Assembly: GCF_022751215.1 (NCBI RefSeq)
Contig: NZ_JAICDG010000004.1
Span: 620,001-684,000, forward strand
DNA: 64,000 nucleotides
Direction of reading: 5' to 3'
Source: Actinomadura terrae
Lineage (GTDB): Bacteria; Actinomycetota; Actinomycetes; Streptosporangiales; Streptosporangiaceae
Both the position numbers and the translations under genes were made by a program. Shown here piece by piece: positions 17,031 through 25,652 of the stretch. The notes beneath the pieces are model-generated. The model worked only from the letters and a program-made list of their open reading frames with translations. It ran no database searches and was not told the origin of the DNA. Positions within the stretch are counted from its first letter, which is position 1, and the number at the start of each line of letters is the position of its first letter.

Positions 17031-17215
17031 GCTCCAGGACCGCTCCAGCGGAGCCCAGGGGAAGCCCGAGGGGGCGGCGCACCGGACGGCCCGGACGTAC
17101 CGCATCATGGTCGGACCCCGTAGTCTCGGGAGGACGGACGTCCGGTGGTCGGCTGGTCGCCAGACAGAAGGCCCTCGCGCAAGGGCCGGAACAAGGCCGG
17201 AATAAGGAGTGGACC

Positions 17216-17683
17216 GTGGAACCCGGTGGTCAGTTGAACATCCAGGAGCTGCTCCAGCAGGCGCAGGCCGTCCAGGAGCAGCTCTTCACCGCGCAGCGCG
17301 AGCTGGCGGAGGCCGAGGTGAAGGGGACCGCCGGGGGCGGGCTCGTCACCGCGACGGTCAACGGTGAGGGTGAGGTCACGGGGCTGTCGATCGACCCGAA
17401 GGTCATCGACAGCGGCGATCCGGCCGACACCGCCGAGACCATCGCCGACCTGGTGCTGGCCGCGATCCGCGACGCGGCCCGGGAGGCGCGCGAGCTGCAA
17501 CAGGAGAAGATGGGGCCGCTCGCCGCAGGCCTTGGCGGCGCCATGCCGGGCCTTGGTGGCGGCGGCGGGTTGCCCGGTGGTCTTCCGGGTGGTTTCCCCG
17601 GCCTTGGCGGTGGCCCAGGCCAAGACCCTGGCCCAAGCGCCGGAGGTCCCGGTGGGCAGCAGAGCGGCGAATCCGGATCCTGA
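17216..17683 (+). CDS. ybaB: YbaB/EbfC family nucleoid-associated protein
   Basis: A 155-residue protein. Residues 8-100 match the YbaB/EbfC fold: helix LNIQELLQQAQAVQEQLFTA, then GTAGGGLVTATVNGEGEVTGLSIDP, then a second helix with IADLVLAAIRDAAREARELQQEKM. The family forms a dimer that binds DNA and lies between dnaX and recR in most bacteria. The last 50 residues are an unusual Gly/Pro-rich tail. The GTG start at 17216 has AAGGAG 7 bases upstream. It probably shapes the nucleoid or assists recombinational repair with RecR. Confidence 0.93.
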   Translation: MEPGGQLNIQELLQQAQAVQEQLFTAQRELAEAEVKGTAGGGLVTATVNGEGEVTGLSIDPKVIDSGDPADTAETIADLVLAAIRDAAREARELQQEKMGPLAAGLGGAMPGLGGGGGLPGGLPGGFPGLGGGPGQDPGPSAGGPGGQQSGESGS

Positions 17684-17762
17684 TCGCCAAAAAGGCACAA
17701 AGGACGGCCCCTCGGGCGGAACGTCCTAGAAGGTAGTTGGACGCGAAGAAAGGGAGGGTCCG

Positions 17763-18362
17763 TTGTACGAAGGGGTGGTTCAGAACCTCATCGACGAGCT
17801 GGGCAGGCTGCCCGGCGTCGGCCCCAAGAGCGCGCAGCGGATCGCCTTCCACCTCCTCGCCGCCGATCCCGCCGACGTCGAACGGCTGGGCAAGGCGCTC
17901 AAGGAGGTCAAGGACAAGGTGCGCTTCTGCAAGACGTGCGGGAACGTCGCGGAAGAAGAGGAATGCCGGATCTGCCGTGACGCGCGCCGCGACCCGCAAG
18001 TGATCTGCGTGGTGGAGGAGTCCAAGGACGTCGTCGCCATCGAGAAGACGCGGGAGTTCCGCGGCCGCTACCACGTGCTGGGCGGCGCGATCAGCCCGAT
18101 CGAGGGCGTCGGCCCGGACGACCTGCGCATCCGGGAGCTGATGCAGCGGCTCGCGGACGGCACGGTGACCGAACTGATCCTCGCGACCGACCCGAACCTG
18201 GAGGGCGAGGCGACCGCCACGTACCTCGCCCGACTGGTGAAGCCCATGGGCCTCACGGTCACTCGCCTGGCCAGCGGCCTGCCGGTGGGTGGCGACCTCG
18301 AATACGCCGACGAGGTGACGTTGGGCCGCGCATTCGAAGGACGGAGGCTGCTCGATGTCTGA
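17763..18362 (+). CDS. recR: Recombination mediator RecR
   Basis: A 199-residue RecR of standard length. It has an N-terminal helix-hairpin-helix (LGRLPGVGPKSAQRIAFHLL), a four-Cys zinc finger (CKTCGN..ECRIC, residues 57-72), a Toprim domain (ICVVEESKDVVAIE near 80; ILATDPNLEGEATATYL near 140) and the C-terminal LPVGGDLEYADEVTLGRA region. With RecF and RecO it loads RecA at gaps. It starts with TTG at 17763, preceded by AAAGGGAGGG. The stop overlaps the downstream DUF5063 gene by 8 bases. Confidence 0.96.
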   Translation: MYEGVVQNLIDELGRLPGVGPKSAQRIAFHLLAADPADVERLGKALKEVKDKVRFCKTCGNVAEEEECRICRDARRDPQVICVVEESKDVVAIEKTREFRGRYHVLGGAISPIEGVGPDDLRIRELMQRLADGTVTELILATDPNLEGEATATYLARLVKPMGLTVTRLASGLPVGGDLEYADEVTLGRAFEGRRLLDV

Positions 18363-18900
18363 CGCCAACAGCCCACAGGACTGGAACGTCCTCGCCGAAC
18401 GCGTGGCGCGTCATGTGGAGAACTATCTGAACGGACTGGAGGCCGTCGCGCGCGGCGACGGCGAGGAGCACACGATTCCGCTGCTCCTGCTCGAGGTGTC
18501 GCAGGTCATCCTGGCCGGTGCGCAGCTCGGCGCCAGCGCCGACGTGATCCTTCCCGACAACTGGGAGCCCGAGGTCGGCGACGACCCGGACCTCGACGCC
18601 GTCCGCCAGGGCCTCGCCGAGCGGCTCGCGGCGCTGGACGAGTACGTCGAGGTGTTCGATCCGTACAAGGACACCGAACCCACCTCATACCGGCTGTCGG
18701 ACGACCTGGTCGACGTGGCCAGCGACCTCGTCCACGGGCTGCGTCACTACCAGCAGGAACGTCCGCTGGAGGCGCTCTGGTGGTGGCAGTACTCCTACTT
18801 CAACCACTGGGGCAACCACGCGGGCGCCTCGCTGCGCGCCCTGCACGCGGTGGTCGCGAACGCCCGCCTGAACGTCGCCCAGGAGGCCGCCACCGCCTGA
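18355..18900 (+). CDS. DUF5063 domain protein
   Basis: A 181-residue, acidic, mostly helical cytoplasmic protein matching DUF5063 (VARHVENYLNGL, LLLLEVSQVILAGAQLG, FDPYKDTEPTSYRLSDDL and LWWWQYSYFNHWGNHAGASLRAL). It overlaps the end of recR by 8 bases, so it is coupled to it. The dnaX-ybaB-recR-DUF5063-ask order is typical of actinomycetes. Its function is unknown; the constant link to recR suggests a part in DNA repair, which is an inference. Confidence 0.88.
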   Translation: MSDANSPQDWNVLAERVARHVENYLNGLEAVARGDGEEHTIPLLLLEVSQVILAGAQLGASADVILPDNWEPEVGDDPDLDAVRQGLAERLAALDEYVEVFDPYKDTEPTSYRLSDDLVDVASDLVHGLRHYQQERPLEALWWWQYSYFNHWGNHAGASLRALHAVVANARLNVAQEAATA

Positions 18901-19037
18901 CCCACCCGGACGTCCCACGGCGTCCGGCCCACCTCACCTTCCCCATCCGGCCCGTTCGATATCCGGTGTGACGCCTGTCCCTTATCCCCGGTACCGGTCC
19001 CGGACGGTCGCTGGCACGCTGTCCTCCCGATCGGCGG

Positions 19038-19625
19038 ATGGGAGGGAGACCGTGCGTGGACGCCGTGGGGACGAGATTACGCGGCACGCCCCGTACGGCG
19101 GCGGCCGTCCTCCTCGTCCTGCTGCTGATGACGATCTTGGACGCGGCCACCAGGGCCGCGGCGGCGCGGCCGACCGGCTGCTCGTCCCCCGGCAAGGTGT
19201 ATCAGGCGAGCATCCTCGTCAAACACAAGGGCGATGCGTCCGAGGCGAAGGCGCTGTTCCTCGTCTGCCAGCAGAACCGGTTCGTGAAGATCGTGGACTC
19301 CGACGGCCGTTCCTATGACGACCTGGACGACTTCCGCGCGCACAACCACCTCTTCGGCGAGGACGACATGATCATGGTGCCGCGCTCCTTCCCGGCGGTC
19401 GACACGAGGCAGAGCCCGGGGTTCGGGCCGTGGATCTCGGGGCATACGACCACGTCGCAGGCGTGGCGGTGGCTGCCGGCCGGAATCGTCCTCGTTCTCG
19501 TCCTGAGCATCGGCGGCGGTTTCGCCTGGCTGGTCACCCATCGGCGGAGCGTCGGCGCCACGAGCAGCGGAGTGTCTGGTGACGGTACCCCTGATGTTGG
19601 ACGTTCTGATGGCGGAGTTTCGTGA
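19038..19625 (+). CDS. Hypothetical membrane-anchored protein with extracytoplasmic domain
   Basis: A 195-residue protein with a hydrophobic segment near residues 21-36 (signal anchor), a hydrophilic region of about 100 residues with two Cys residues (48 and ~77) able to form a disulfide, a second hydrophobic span near 144-165 and a short tail. The start may be ATG 19038 or GTG 19056; the latter has GGAGGGAG 10 bases upstream. I do not recognise the family. Its stop overlaps a GTG opening a 32-codon basic frame (19622-19720), which may or may not be expressed. Confidence 0.6.
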   Translation: MGGRPCVDAVGTRLRGTPRTAAAVLLVLLLMTILDAATRAAAARPTGCSSPGKVYQASILVKHKGDASEAKALFLVCQQNRFVKIVDSDGRSYDDLDDFRAHNHLFGEDDMIMVPRSFPAVDTRQSPGFGPWISGHTTTSQAWRWLPAGIVLVLVLSIGGGFAWLVTHRRSVGATSSGVSGDGTPDVGRSDGGVS

Positions 19626-19827
19626 CTTCGGACGCCTCGGGCGAGCCACACCGCACCAAGCACAACCCGATGCGACGACAGAGCCGGAATCACCAGGGCC
19701 ACCGACAGCGGAAGCAGTGACCGAATAGGCCCGGCCACTTCAGCCGACCCGCTGCGGACGCCTCGAAAGCGACCGTCGCATACGACCCGCGGCGATCCCC
19801 GCACCTCGTGATCTTGGTTTTCCGTGA

Positions 19828-19840
19828 CAGGTGTTACCTG
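19828..19840. promoter_or_regulatory. Short inverted repeat upstream of ask
   Basis: CAGGT-GTT-ACCTG is a perfect 5-bp-arm inverted repeat about 75 bases before the ask start. It could be an operator half-site pair. No lysine riboswitch structure was found in this 290-base leader. Confidence 0.3.
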
Positions 19841-19915
19841 GTCGTAATCCACTGGGACGGGCTCGGTAGACTCGTCGATCGATACGCCTGACCCCGATCC
19901 GAGGAGCGCCCACTC

Positions 19916-21190
19916 GTGGCTCTAGTCGTGCAGAAGTACGGTGGCTCCTCCGTCGCCGACGCCGAGTGCGTCAAGCGGGTCGCCCAGCGCATCGTCGCGA
20001 CGAAGAAGGCGGGCAACGACGTGGTCGTCGTGGTGTCCGCCATGGGCGACACGACGGATGATCTCATCGATATGGCCAAGCAGGTCAGCCCCCTGCCACC
20101 GGGCCGTGAGCTGGACATGCTGCTCACCGCCGGTGAGCGGATCTCCATGGCGCTGCTGGCCATGGCCATCGCGAACCTGGGCCACGAGGCCCGCTCGTTC
20201 ACCGGCTCCCAGGCCGGTGTCATCACCGACGGCTCCCACGGTAGAGCCAAGATCATCGACGTGACGCCCGGGCGCATCCGGACGGCGCTGGACGAGGGCT
20301 CCATCTGCATCGTCGCCGGGTTCCAGGGCGTCTCGCAGGGCACCAAGGACATCACCACCCTCGGACGCGGCGGCTCCGACACCACGGCCGTGGCGCTCGC
20401 CGCCGCGCTGGACGCCGACGTCTGCGAGATCTACTCCGACGTCGACGGCGTGTTCACCGCCGACCCGCGCATCGTCCCGCCCGCCCGCAAGATCCCGCGG
20501 ATCTCCTACGAGGAGATGCTGGAGATGGCGGCGAGCGGCGCGAAGATCCTGCATCTGCGCTGCGTGGAGTACGCGCGCCGCTACAACATCCCGATCCACG
20601 TGCGGTCCTCGTTCAGCCAGAAGGAAGGCACGTGGGTCGTCGACAGCAGCGACATCGAAGGGCACGACATGGAGCAGGCGATCATCTCCGGGGTCGCGCA
20701 CGACCGGAGCGAGGCCAAGATCACCGTGGTCGGGGTGCCCGACAAGGTCGGTGAGGCCGCGACGATCTTCACGGTGCTGTCCGAGGCCGAGATCAACATC
20801 GACATGATCGTGCAGAACGTCTCCGCCGCGTCCACCGGACGCACCGACATCTCCTTCACGCTGCCCGCGAGCGACGGGCAGAGCGCGCTGACGGCCCTGA
20901 ACAAGCTGAAGGAGCGCATCGGGTTCGAGTCGCTGCGCTACGACGACCGGATCGGCAAGGTGTCGCTGATCGGCGCGGGCATGCGCTCGCACCCGGGCGT
21001 CACCGCGGCGTTCTTCGCCGCGATCGCCGACGCCGGGGTGAACATTGAGATGATCTCCACGTCCGAGATCCGGATCTCGGTCGTCGTCGCCCAGGACGAC
21101 ATCGACACCGCCGTCGCCGCCGCGCACCGCGCGTTCGACCTCGACGCCGACCAGGTCGAGGCCGTCGTCTACGGCGGCACCGGCCGCTGA
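19916..21190 (+). CDS. ask: Aspartate kinase
   Basis: A 424-residue aspartokinase, which phosphorylates aspartate at the start of lysine, threonine, methionine and diaminopimelate synthesis. The catalytic domain (1-250) starts VVQKYGGSSVAD, with TAGERISMALL, GFQGVSQGTKDITTLGRGGSD and EIYSDVDGVFTADPR. Two C-terminal ACT domains (about 265-420) give feedback control by lysine and threonine. An internal ATG at 20669 (start MEQAIISGVAHDRSEAKITV) matches the start of the separately made beta subunit of Corynebacterium LysC and would give a 173-residue regulatory subunit. The GTG start has GAGGAG upstream. It lies upstream of asd, but a minus-strand gene intervenes. Confidence 0.96.
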   Translation: MALVVQKYGGSSVADAECVKRVAQRIVATKKAGNDVVVVVSAMGDTTDDLIDMAKQVSPLPPGRELDMLLTAGERISMALLAMAIANLGHEARSFTGSQAGVITDGSHGRAKIIDVTPGRIRTALDEGSICIVAGFQGVSQGTKDITTLGRGGSDTTAVALAAALDADVCEIYSDVDGVFTADPRIVPPARKIPRISYEEMLEMAASGAKILHLRCVEYARRYNIPIHVRSSFSQKEGTWVVDSSDIEGHDMEQAIISGVAHDRSEAKITVVGVPDKVGEAATIFTVLSEAEINIDMIVQNVSAASTGRTDISFTLPASDGQSALTALNKLKERIGFESLRYDDRIGKVSLIGAGMRSHPGVTAAFFAAIADAGVNIEMISTSEIRISVVVAQDDIDTAVAAAHRAFDLDADQVEAVVYGGTGR

Positions 21191-21216
21191 TCGCGAGCCG
21201 CCCCGTTCTTCCGGCT

Positions 21217-22998
21217 TCAGGAGGCCGCGGAGGACGGGGCGGGCCGGGACAGCCGATTAAGCAGCCGCTGCCCCTGCCTGGCGCTGAGGTTCAGCCGCCG
21301 TCCCAGCTCCGCGCCGGTGATATTCGGATCGGCCGCCAGAATTATCTGCGCCCGGGCTTCCGTCCCGGCGGTCGCCGTCGTGAGATCACGCCGAGGCGCA
21401 GACGACTCACGCACCTTCCCGGCCGCCACCGAATTACGCCCCTGCGCGACCCCCGCCGAATCGAGGGATGACCCGGCCGCAGCAGATTCACGCCCATGCG
21501 CGGCCGCAGCCACATTGCGCGATGGCGCGGACGCAACCGACCTACGCGATTGCACAGACTCCGCCGGACCACCCGCGTCAACAGACCCCGCCGTATTACC
21601 CACCTGCGCACCCGCCACGGAGTCAACCGCCTGCGCAGTCGCCGGACTACCTGCATGCGCAGCCGTCGGACCGCCCGCCTGCACAGAAGACGTCGACACA
21701 CCTCCCCGCACAGAAGTGGCCGGACTAGTCACGCGCGCGGACGACGCCGGACCGCTTGCCTGCGCAGAAGCCGCCGGACCACCTGCCTGCGCCAAGGTCG
21801 TCGGACTACCTGCGCCCGCAGACGATGCCAGACCACCCGCCTGCACAAAAGTGGCCGAACTACCCGCGTGCACGGACATCGCCGGAGCGCCCACCGGCAC
21901 AGAAGCTCCCGGAGCACCCGCCGGCACAGAGGTCGTCGGACTACCTGCGCCCGCGGACGACGCCGGATCGCCCACCTGCACAGAAGCCGCCCGACTACCT
22001 GCCTCCCCGGACCCCGCCGGGTTGTCCAGCTGCACCTGCGCGGCGGGACGCGCTGTCGCTGGACGCGGCGCCCGTCCGTCAGCCGACCGGCCTGACGCCA
22101 CCGGAGGGGCGTCGACCGGCGCCCCGGCCAGACTGTCCGACGCCTGTGCTTTGGTAAGGACAGGCGGTTCTCCAACGAACACGGCGGCAGCAACCTCGGA
22201 CGGGGCCTCATCCAGCGCGGCCCCAACCAGCCCGGTCCCCACCGGCGAACTCTCAACCGGTGGGGCCTCGGACGACGAGGTCCCAACCGGCGGGGCGGAG
22301 GTGGTCAGTTCGGTGACGCGGGCCAAGGCCTGGTCGAGCATGACGCCGTCCGACAGCATCCAGACGACGTCCGCCGGGGCCTTGCTCTTCCACGCACGGC
22401 CATAGTGGTCACGCAGCAGCGCCAGCGCGCGCCGGCGGCGCTGCTCGGCGGTGAGCGCCCGAGGGTAGGAGGTGATCTGCCACAGCACCATCCGCCGCCA
22501 CATGCGGAACGTCGAGACCGGTGCCAGGAGCCAGCGTGCCAGCGGGACGCCCTCGCGGACCGTTCCGGCCGCGATCCCCGCGCGCCGCCGGATCGCATGG
22601 CGGACGGCCTCCACGAACGTCACGAACAGCACGGGCATGGCCGCGTGCATCACGACACCGGCCGGGTCCCCGTGCGCAGCGGACACGTTCAGCCAGACCG
22701 TCGCTCCGGTGAAGGCCATCGCCATCCAGCGCAGCGCGGGCATCGGCATGGCCAGCCATTCCAGCAGCAAGGCCACGGACACGAGCGCCAGGATGCCGAG
22801 GTCGACCCCGGCGGGCACGATCCACGCCTGCCCGCCGAACCAGGGCTCGGCGACATCCTGGACGGACGCGTACGAACCGTAGCCGCCGAGGCCCGCGAGC
22901 CCTGCGAAGAACACGCCCCCGATCCCGGCCAGAATTCGCTGGGCCCACGTCAAGGGCGGTACGGGCGGGCCGGAGCCCGCCGTCGTGTCCTCGTCCAT
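21217..22998 (-). CDS. DUF2637 domain membrane protein with long repetitive region and C-terminal HTH
   Basis: A 593-residue protein (from ATG 22998; an ATG at 23028 would add 10). The N-terminal ~200 residues hold four hydrophobic helices and match DUF2637 (WAQRILAGIGGVFFAGLAGLGGYGSY; GVDLGILALVSVALLLEWLA), a family seen in conjugative and chromosomal elements of actinomycetes. About 290 residues follow that are made of diverged 10-11-residue repeats such as AGSPTTSVPAGAP and AGGPASSAQAS. The last ~50 residues (IILAADPNITGAELGRRLNL) look like a helix-turn-helix. It sits between ask and asd in the opposite direction, which is unusual. Confidence 0.75.
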   Translation of the reverse strand: MDEDTTAGSGPPVPPLTWAQRILAGIGGVFFAGLAGLGGYGSYASVQDVAEPWFGGQAWIVPAGVDLGILALVSVALLLEWLAMPMPALRWMAMAFTGATVWLNVSAAHGDPAGVVMHAAMPVLFVTFVEAVRHAIRRRAGIAAGTVREGVPLARWLLAPVSTFRMWRRMVLWQITSYPRALTAEQRRRRALALLRDHYGRAWKSKAPADVVWMLSDGVMLDQALARVTELTTSAPPVGTSSSEAPPVESSPVGTGLVGAALDEAPSEVAAAVFVGEPPVLTKAQASDSLAGAPVDAPPVASGRSADGRAPRPATARPAAQVQLDNPAGSGEAGSRAASVQVGDPASSAGAGSPTTSVPAGAPGASVPVGAPAMSVHAGSSATFVQAGGLASSAGAGSPTTLAQAGGPAASAQASGPASSARVTSPATSVRGGVSTSSVQAGGPTAAHAGSPATAQAVDSVAGAQVGNTAGSVDAGGPAESVQSRRSVASAPSRNVAAAAHGRESAAAGSSLDSAGVAQGRNSVAAGKVRESSAPRRDLTTATAGTEARAQIILAADPNITGAELGRRLNLSARQGQRLLNRLSRPAPSSAAS

Positions 22999-23256
22999 GG
23001 CGATGTCCCTTTCCGCGCGCCCGGGCATGGGTGCTTGGCCGACGATCTCCCAGGGACCGTAGCGCGGCGACGCCCCTGATAAAGGGCAAAGCCGACGAAT
23101 GGTGTAAAAGCGCCGGTCAGCGGCATGCCGTCCCGCCTGCGTCGCGTGACGCGGTCCGCCGGTGTCACCACGATCGTGGGAACCGGCTGGCGCCGGTGAG
23201 AGTTCAGTTGTGAGGACCTGCGGACGCGACTCGATGACGAGAGGGCGGGTGCGACC

Positions 23257-24351
23257 ATGGCTTCGACCGCCGGGCCGGCCACCGCGAACAAGCCGGACGG
23301 CCGGGCGGGCAGACCCACCCTCACCGTCGTCGGCGCGACCGGGACGGTCGGCGCGGTGCTGCTCGACCTGCTGTCCACCCGCCTGGACGTGTACGGGGAG
23401 ATCCGCCTGGTGGCCTCACCACGCTCGACGGGCCGGAAGTTGTCGGTGCGCGGCGAACCGTCCGAGGCCATGCCGCTCGCGCCGGAGGTGTTCGACGGGG
23501 CCGACATCGCGATCTTCGCGGTGCCCCCACCCGTGTCCGCGGAATGGGCACCGGTCGCGGCGGCCGCCGGCACCGTGGTCGTGGACGCCTCGTCCGCGTT
23601 CCGGACGAACCCGAGCGTGCCGCTGATCGTCCCCGAGGTGAACCCGGAACGCGTCCACGACCGTCCGCGCGGCATCGTCGCGAGCCCCGGCTGCGCGACG
23701 CTGTCCATGATCGTGGCGATCGCGGCGCTGCACCACCGCTACGGCCTGCGCGAACTGGTCGTCTCGTCCTACCAGGCGGCGTCCGGGGCCGGACGCAGCG
23801 GCATCGAGACCCTGTACGCGCAGCTCGAGAAGGTGGGCGGCGACCGCGCGCTCGGCAACCGCGCGGGCGACGTGCGCGGAGCGGTCGGCGAGTTCGGACC
23901 GTTCCCGGCACCGCTCGCGATGAACGTCGTCCCGTGGACGGGCTCCCTGGGCACCGGCGGCTGGACCTCCGACGAACTCGGCATCCGGGACGAGACTCGC
24001 AAGATCCTGCGCCTGCCCGCCCTGAAGGTCGCGGCGACCTGCGTCCGCGTCCCGGTGATGAAGGCGCATTCGCTGTCGGTGCACGCGGTGTTCGGCGACC
24101 GCGTCGACCAGCGCGAAGCACAGGCGATCCTCGCCGGATCCCCCGGCGTCGTCCTCTGCGACAACCCCGAGTCGTACGAGTTCCCCACCCCGGCAGACGT
24201 CGTCGGCACCGACCCGACCTGGGCCGGCCGGGTACGCTGCTCGCTCGACGACCCGAAGGCGCTGGAACTGTTCCTCTGCGGCGACGGCCTCCGCAAAGGC
24301 GCAGCCCTCAACGCCGCCCAGATAGCCGAACTGATCGCCCCCGAATTCTGA
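23257..24351 (+). CDS. asd: Aspartate-semialdehyde dehydrogenase
   Basis: A 364-residue enzyme reducing aspartyl phosphate to the semialdehyde. The NADP-binding motif GATGTVG is at 26-32. The catalytic Cys146 lies in SPGCATL, preceded by the substrate loop (DASSAFR near 110-116), and the acid/base His is in VMKAHSLSVH near 268. The first 20 residues are an added hydrophilic leader; ATG 23257 follows GGGTGCGACC. It works with ask in the aspartate pathway, but is separated from it by the opposing DUF2637 gene and so must have its own promoter in the 258 bases upstream. Confidence 0.94.
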   Translation: MASTAGPATANKPDGRAGRPTLTVVGATGTVGAVLLDLLSTRLDVYGEIRLVASPRSTGRKLSVRGEPSEAMPLAPEVFDGADIAIFAVPPPVSAEWAPVAAAAGTVVVDASSAFRTNPSVPLIVPEVNPERVHDRPRGIVASPGCATLSMIVAIAALHHRYGLRELVVSSYQAASGAGRSGIETLYAQLEKVGGDRALGNRAGDVRGAVGEFGPFPAPLAMNVVPWTGSLGTGGWTSDELGIRDETRKILRLPALKVAATCVRVPVMKAHSLSVHAVFGDRVDQREAQAILAGSPGVVLCDNPESYEFPTPADVVGTDPTWAGRVRCSLDDPKALELFLCGDGLRKGAALNAAQIAELIAPEF

Positions 24352-24935
24352 CGCCCCCAGCGCAAGCAATCACTTCCGCCACCCCGTCCCCGCCCCAGCC
24401 CGCACAACCTCCCCATGAGCTCACCCGCACGATCCCGGCCTCCATACGACGTCCGCCCAGCCTCAGCTGTCATGCGCACCGCCTGAGCCGCCCCGCGTCA
24501 CCTCCGACGGCTTCCACGCGGTCCCGGACGACGTCCGTATCGGCGTCCACACGGCTTCGGACGGCACCGTTCGTCCAGCTCTAACCCCAGACGATGTTCG
24601 TGTCGGCGACCGCGTGAGCCCCGTAGCGTGCGCATCGCCTGGTCCGCGCCTGCGCCGCCTCGAACGACCTCTATGCAAACCCGGTCGGCGTTCGTATCGG
24701 CGCCCGCATGGCCATGGACAACGCGGTTCGCTTAGGCCTGGACCGTGTCCGGGTGGCTCCGCTCCGCTTCAACATGCTCCCCGGACAGTGTTCGCGTCGG
24801 CGCCCGCGTGGGCCCGGCTGGCGTGCGCATCGGCTTGGGCGTGTCTGCGTGGCAAGACCGCGTCCTCGTGAGGGTGGACGACGTCCGTATGAATCGGCGT
24901 CGGGCCGGACCGGTCCTTGGACGGGGTTCGATGGC
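24352..24935. repeat. Intergenic region of diverged repeats
   Basis: No gene is recognised in these 584 bases. Near-copies of a motif GTTCGTATCGGCGCCCGCATG occur at about 24532, 24596, 24689 and 24790, with weaker ones near 24820 and 24880. Spacings differ (about 35-100 bases). Frames on both strands show matching peptide repeats (VRVGARV on plus, PIRTSSG on minus) but are broken by stops. This looks like decayed tandem-repeat DNA, not coding sequence. Confidence 0.6.
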
Positions 24936-25643
24936 ATGAGCGAGACGGCGCGACTGGCCTTTAGGGTGGCAAGGGTGACCGAGACGAAGGCCGTGAAGTC
25001 CGAGCAGACGCGCGCCCTGATCGTCGTGACCGCGTTGAGGCTGTTCCGCGAGCGCGGGTACGAGGCGACGACGATGCGGGCCATCGCCAAGGAAGCGGGC
25101 GTCTCGGTCGGCAACGCCTACTACTACTTCGGCTCCAAGGAAGCGCTGATCCAGGCGTACTACGACGAACTCCAGGAGGAGCACGCCGCCGCCTGCCGGG
25201 CCGTGCTCGCCGCCGAGAAGGACTTCGCGCCCCGGCTGCTGGGCGTCCTGAAAGCGCGGGTGGACACCATGGTCCCCTACCACGAATTCGCCGGAAAGTT
25301 CTTCAAGTTCGCCGCCGAGCCGACGAGCCCGCTCAATCCGTTCAGCGCCGAGTCCGGACCGTCCCGCAACTCCGCCGTCGCGATCTACCGCGAGGTCGTG
25401 GACGGCTCCAACCTCAAGGTCGACAAGGAGTTCCGCAAGGAGCTGCCCGAGTTGCTGTGGCTGTACTCGATGGGCATCGTCCTGTACTGGGTGCACGACA
25501 GCTCGCCGGGCTGCCGCAAGACCTACCTCCTCGTCGAGCGGACGGTCCCGCTGGTCAACCGCATGGTGTCGATGTCGCGGATTCCGGGCTTCAAGTCGGT
25601 GACGAGGGAACTGGTCGACATCATCCGCGACGTCCGGGCCTGA
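24936..25643 (+). CDS. TetR family transcriptional regulator
   Basis: A 235-residue regulator. The N-terminal HTH covers about residues 22-68 (RALIVVTALRLFRERGYEATTMRAIAKEAGVSVGNAYYYF in two overlapping parts). The helical C-terminal ligand and dimer domain follows. The GNAYYYFGSKEAL recognition helix is typical. The start is uncertain: ATG 24936 or GTG 24975, which gives a shorter N terminus and has AGGGTGGCAAGG upstream. No target gene is adjacent: the convergent M15-like gene ends 9 bases downstream. It may regulate a distant locus or itself. The ligand is unknown. Confidence 0.88.
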   Translation: MSETARLAFRVARVTETKAVKSEQTRALIVVTALRLFRERGYEATTMRAIAKEAGVSVGNAYYYFGSKEALIQAYYDELQEEHAAACRAVLAAEKDFAPRLLGVLKARVDTMVPYHEFAGKFFKFAAEPTSPLNPFSAESGPSRNSAVAIYREVVDGSNLKVDKEFRKELPELLWLYSMGIVLYWVHDSSPGCRKTYLLVERTVPLVNRMVSMSRIPGFKSVTRELVDIIRDVRA

Positions 25644-25652
25644 CGCACCGGG

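Noticed and set aside
19721..19915. Lysine riboswitch before ask
   Set aside because: No five-helix lysine aptamer pattern or terminator was found; only a short inverted repeat is visible.
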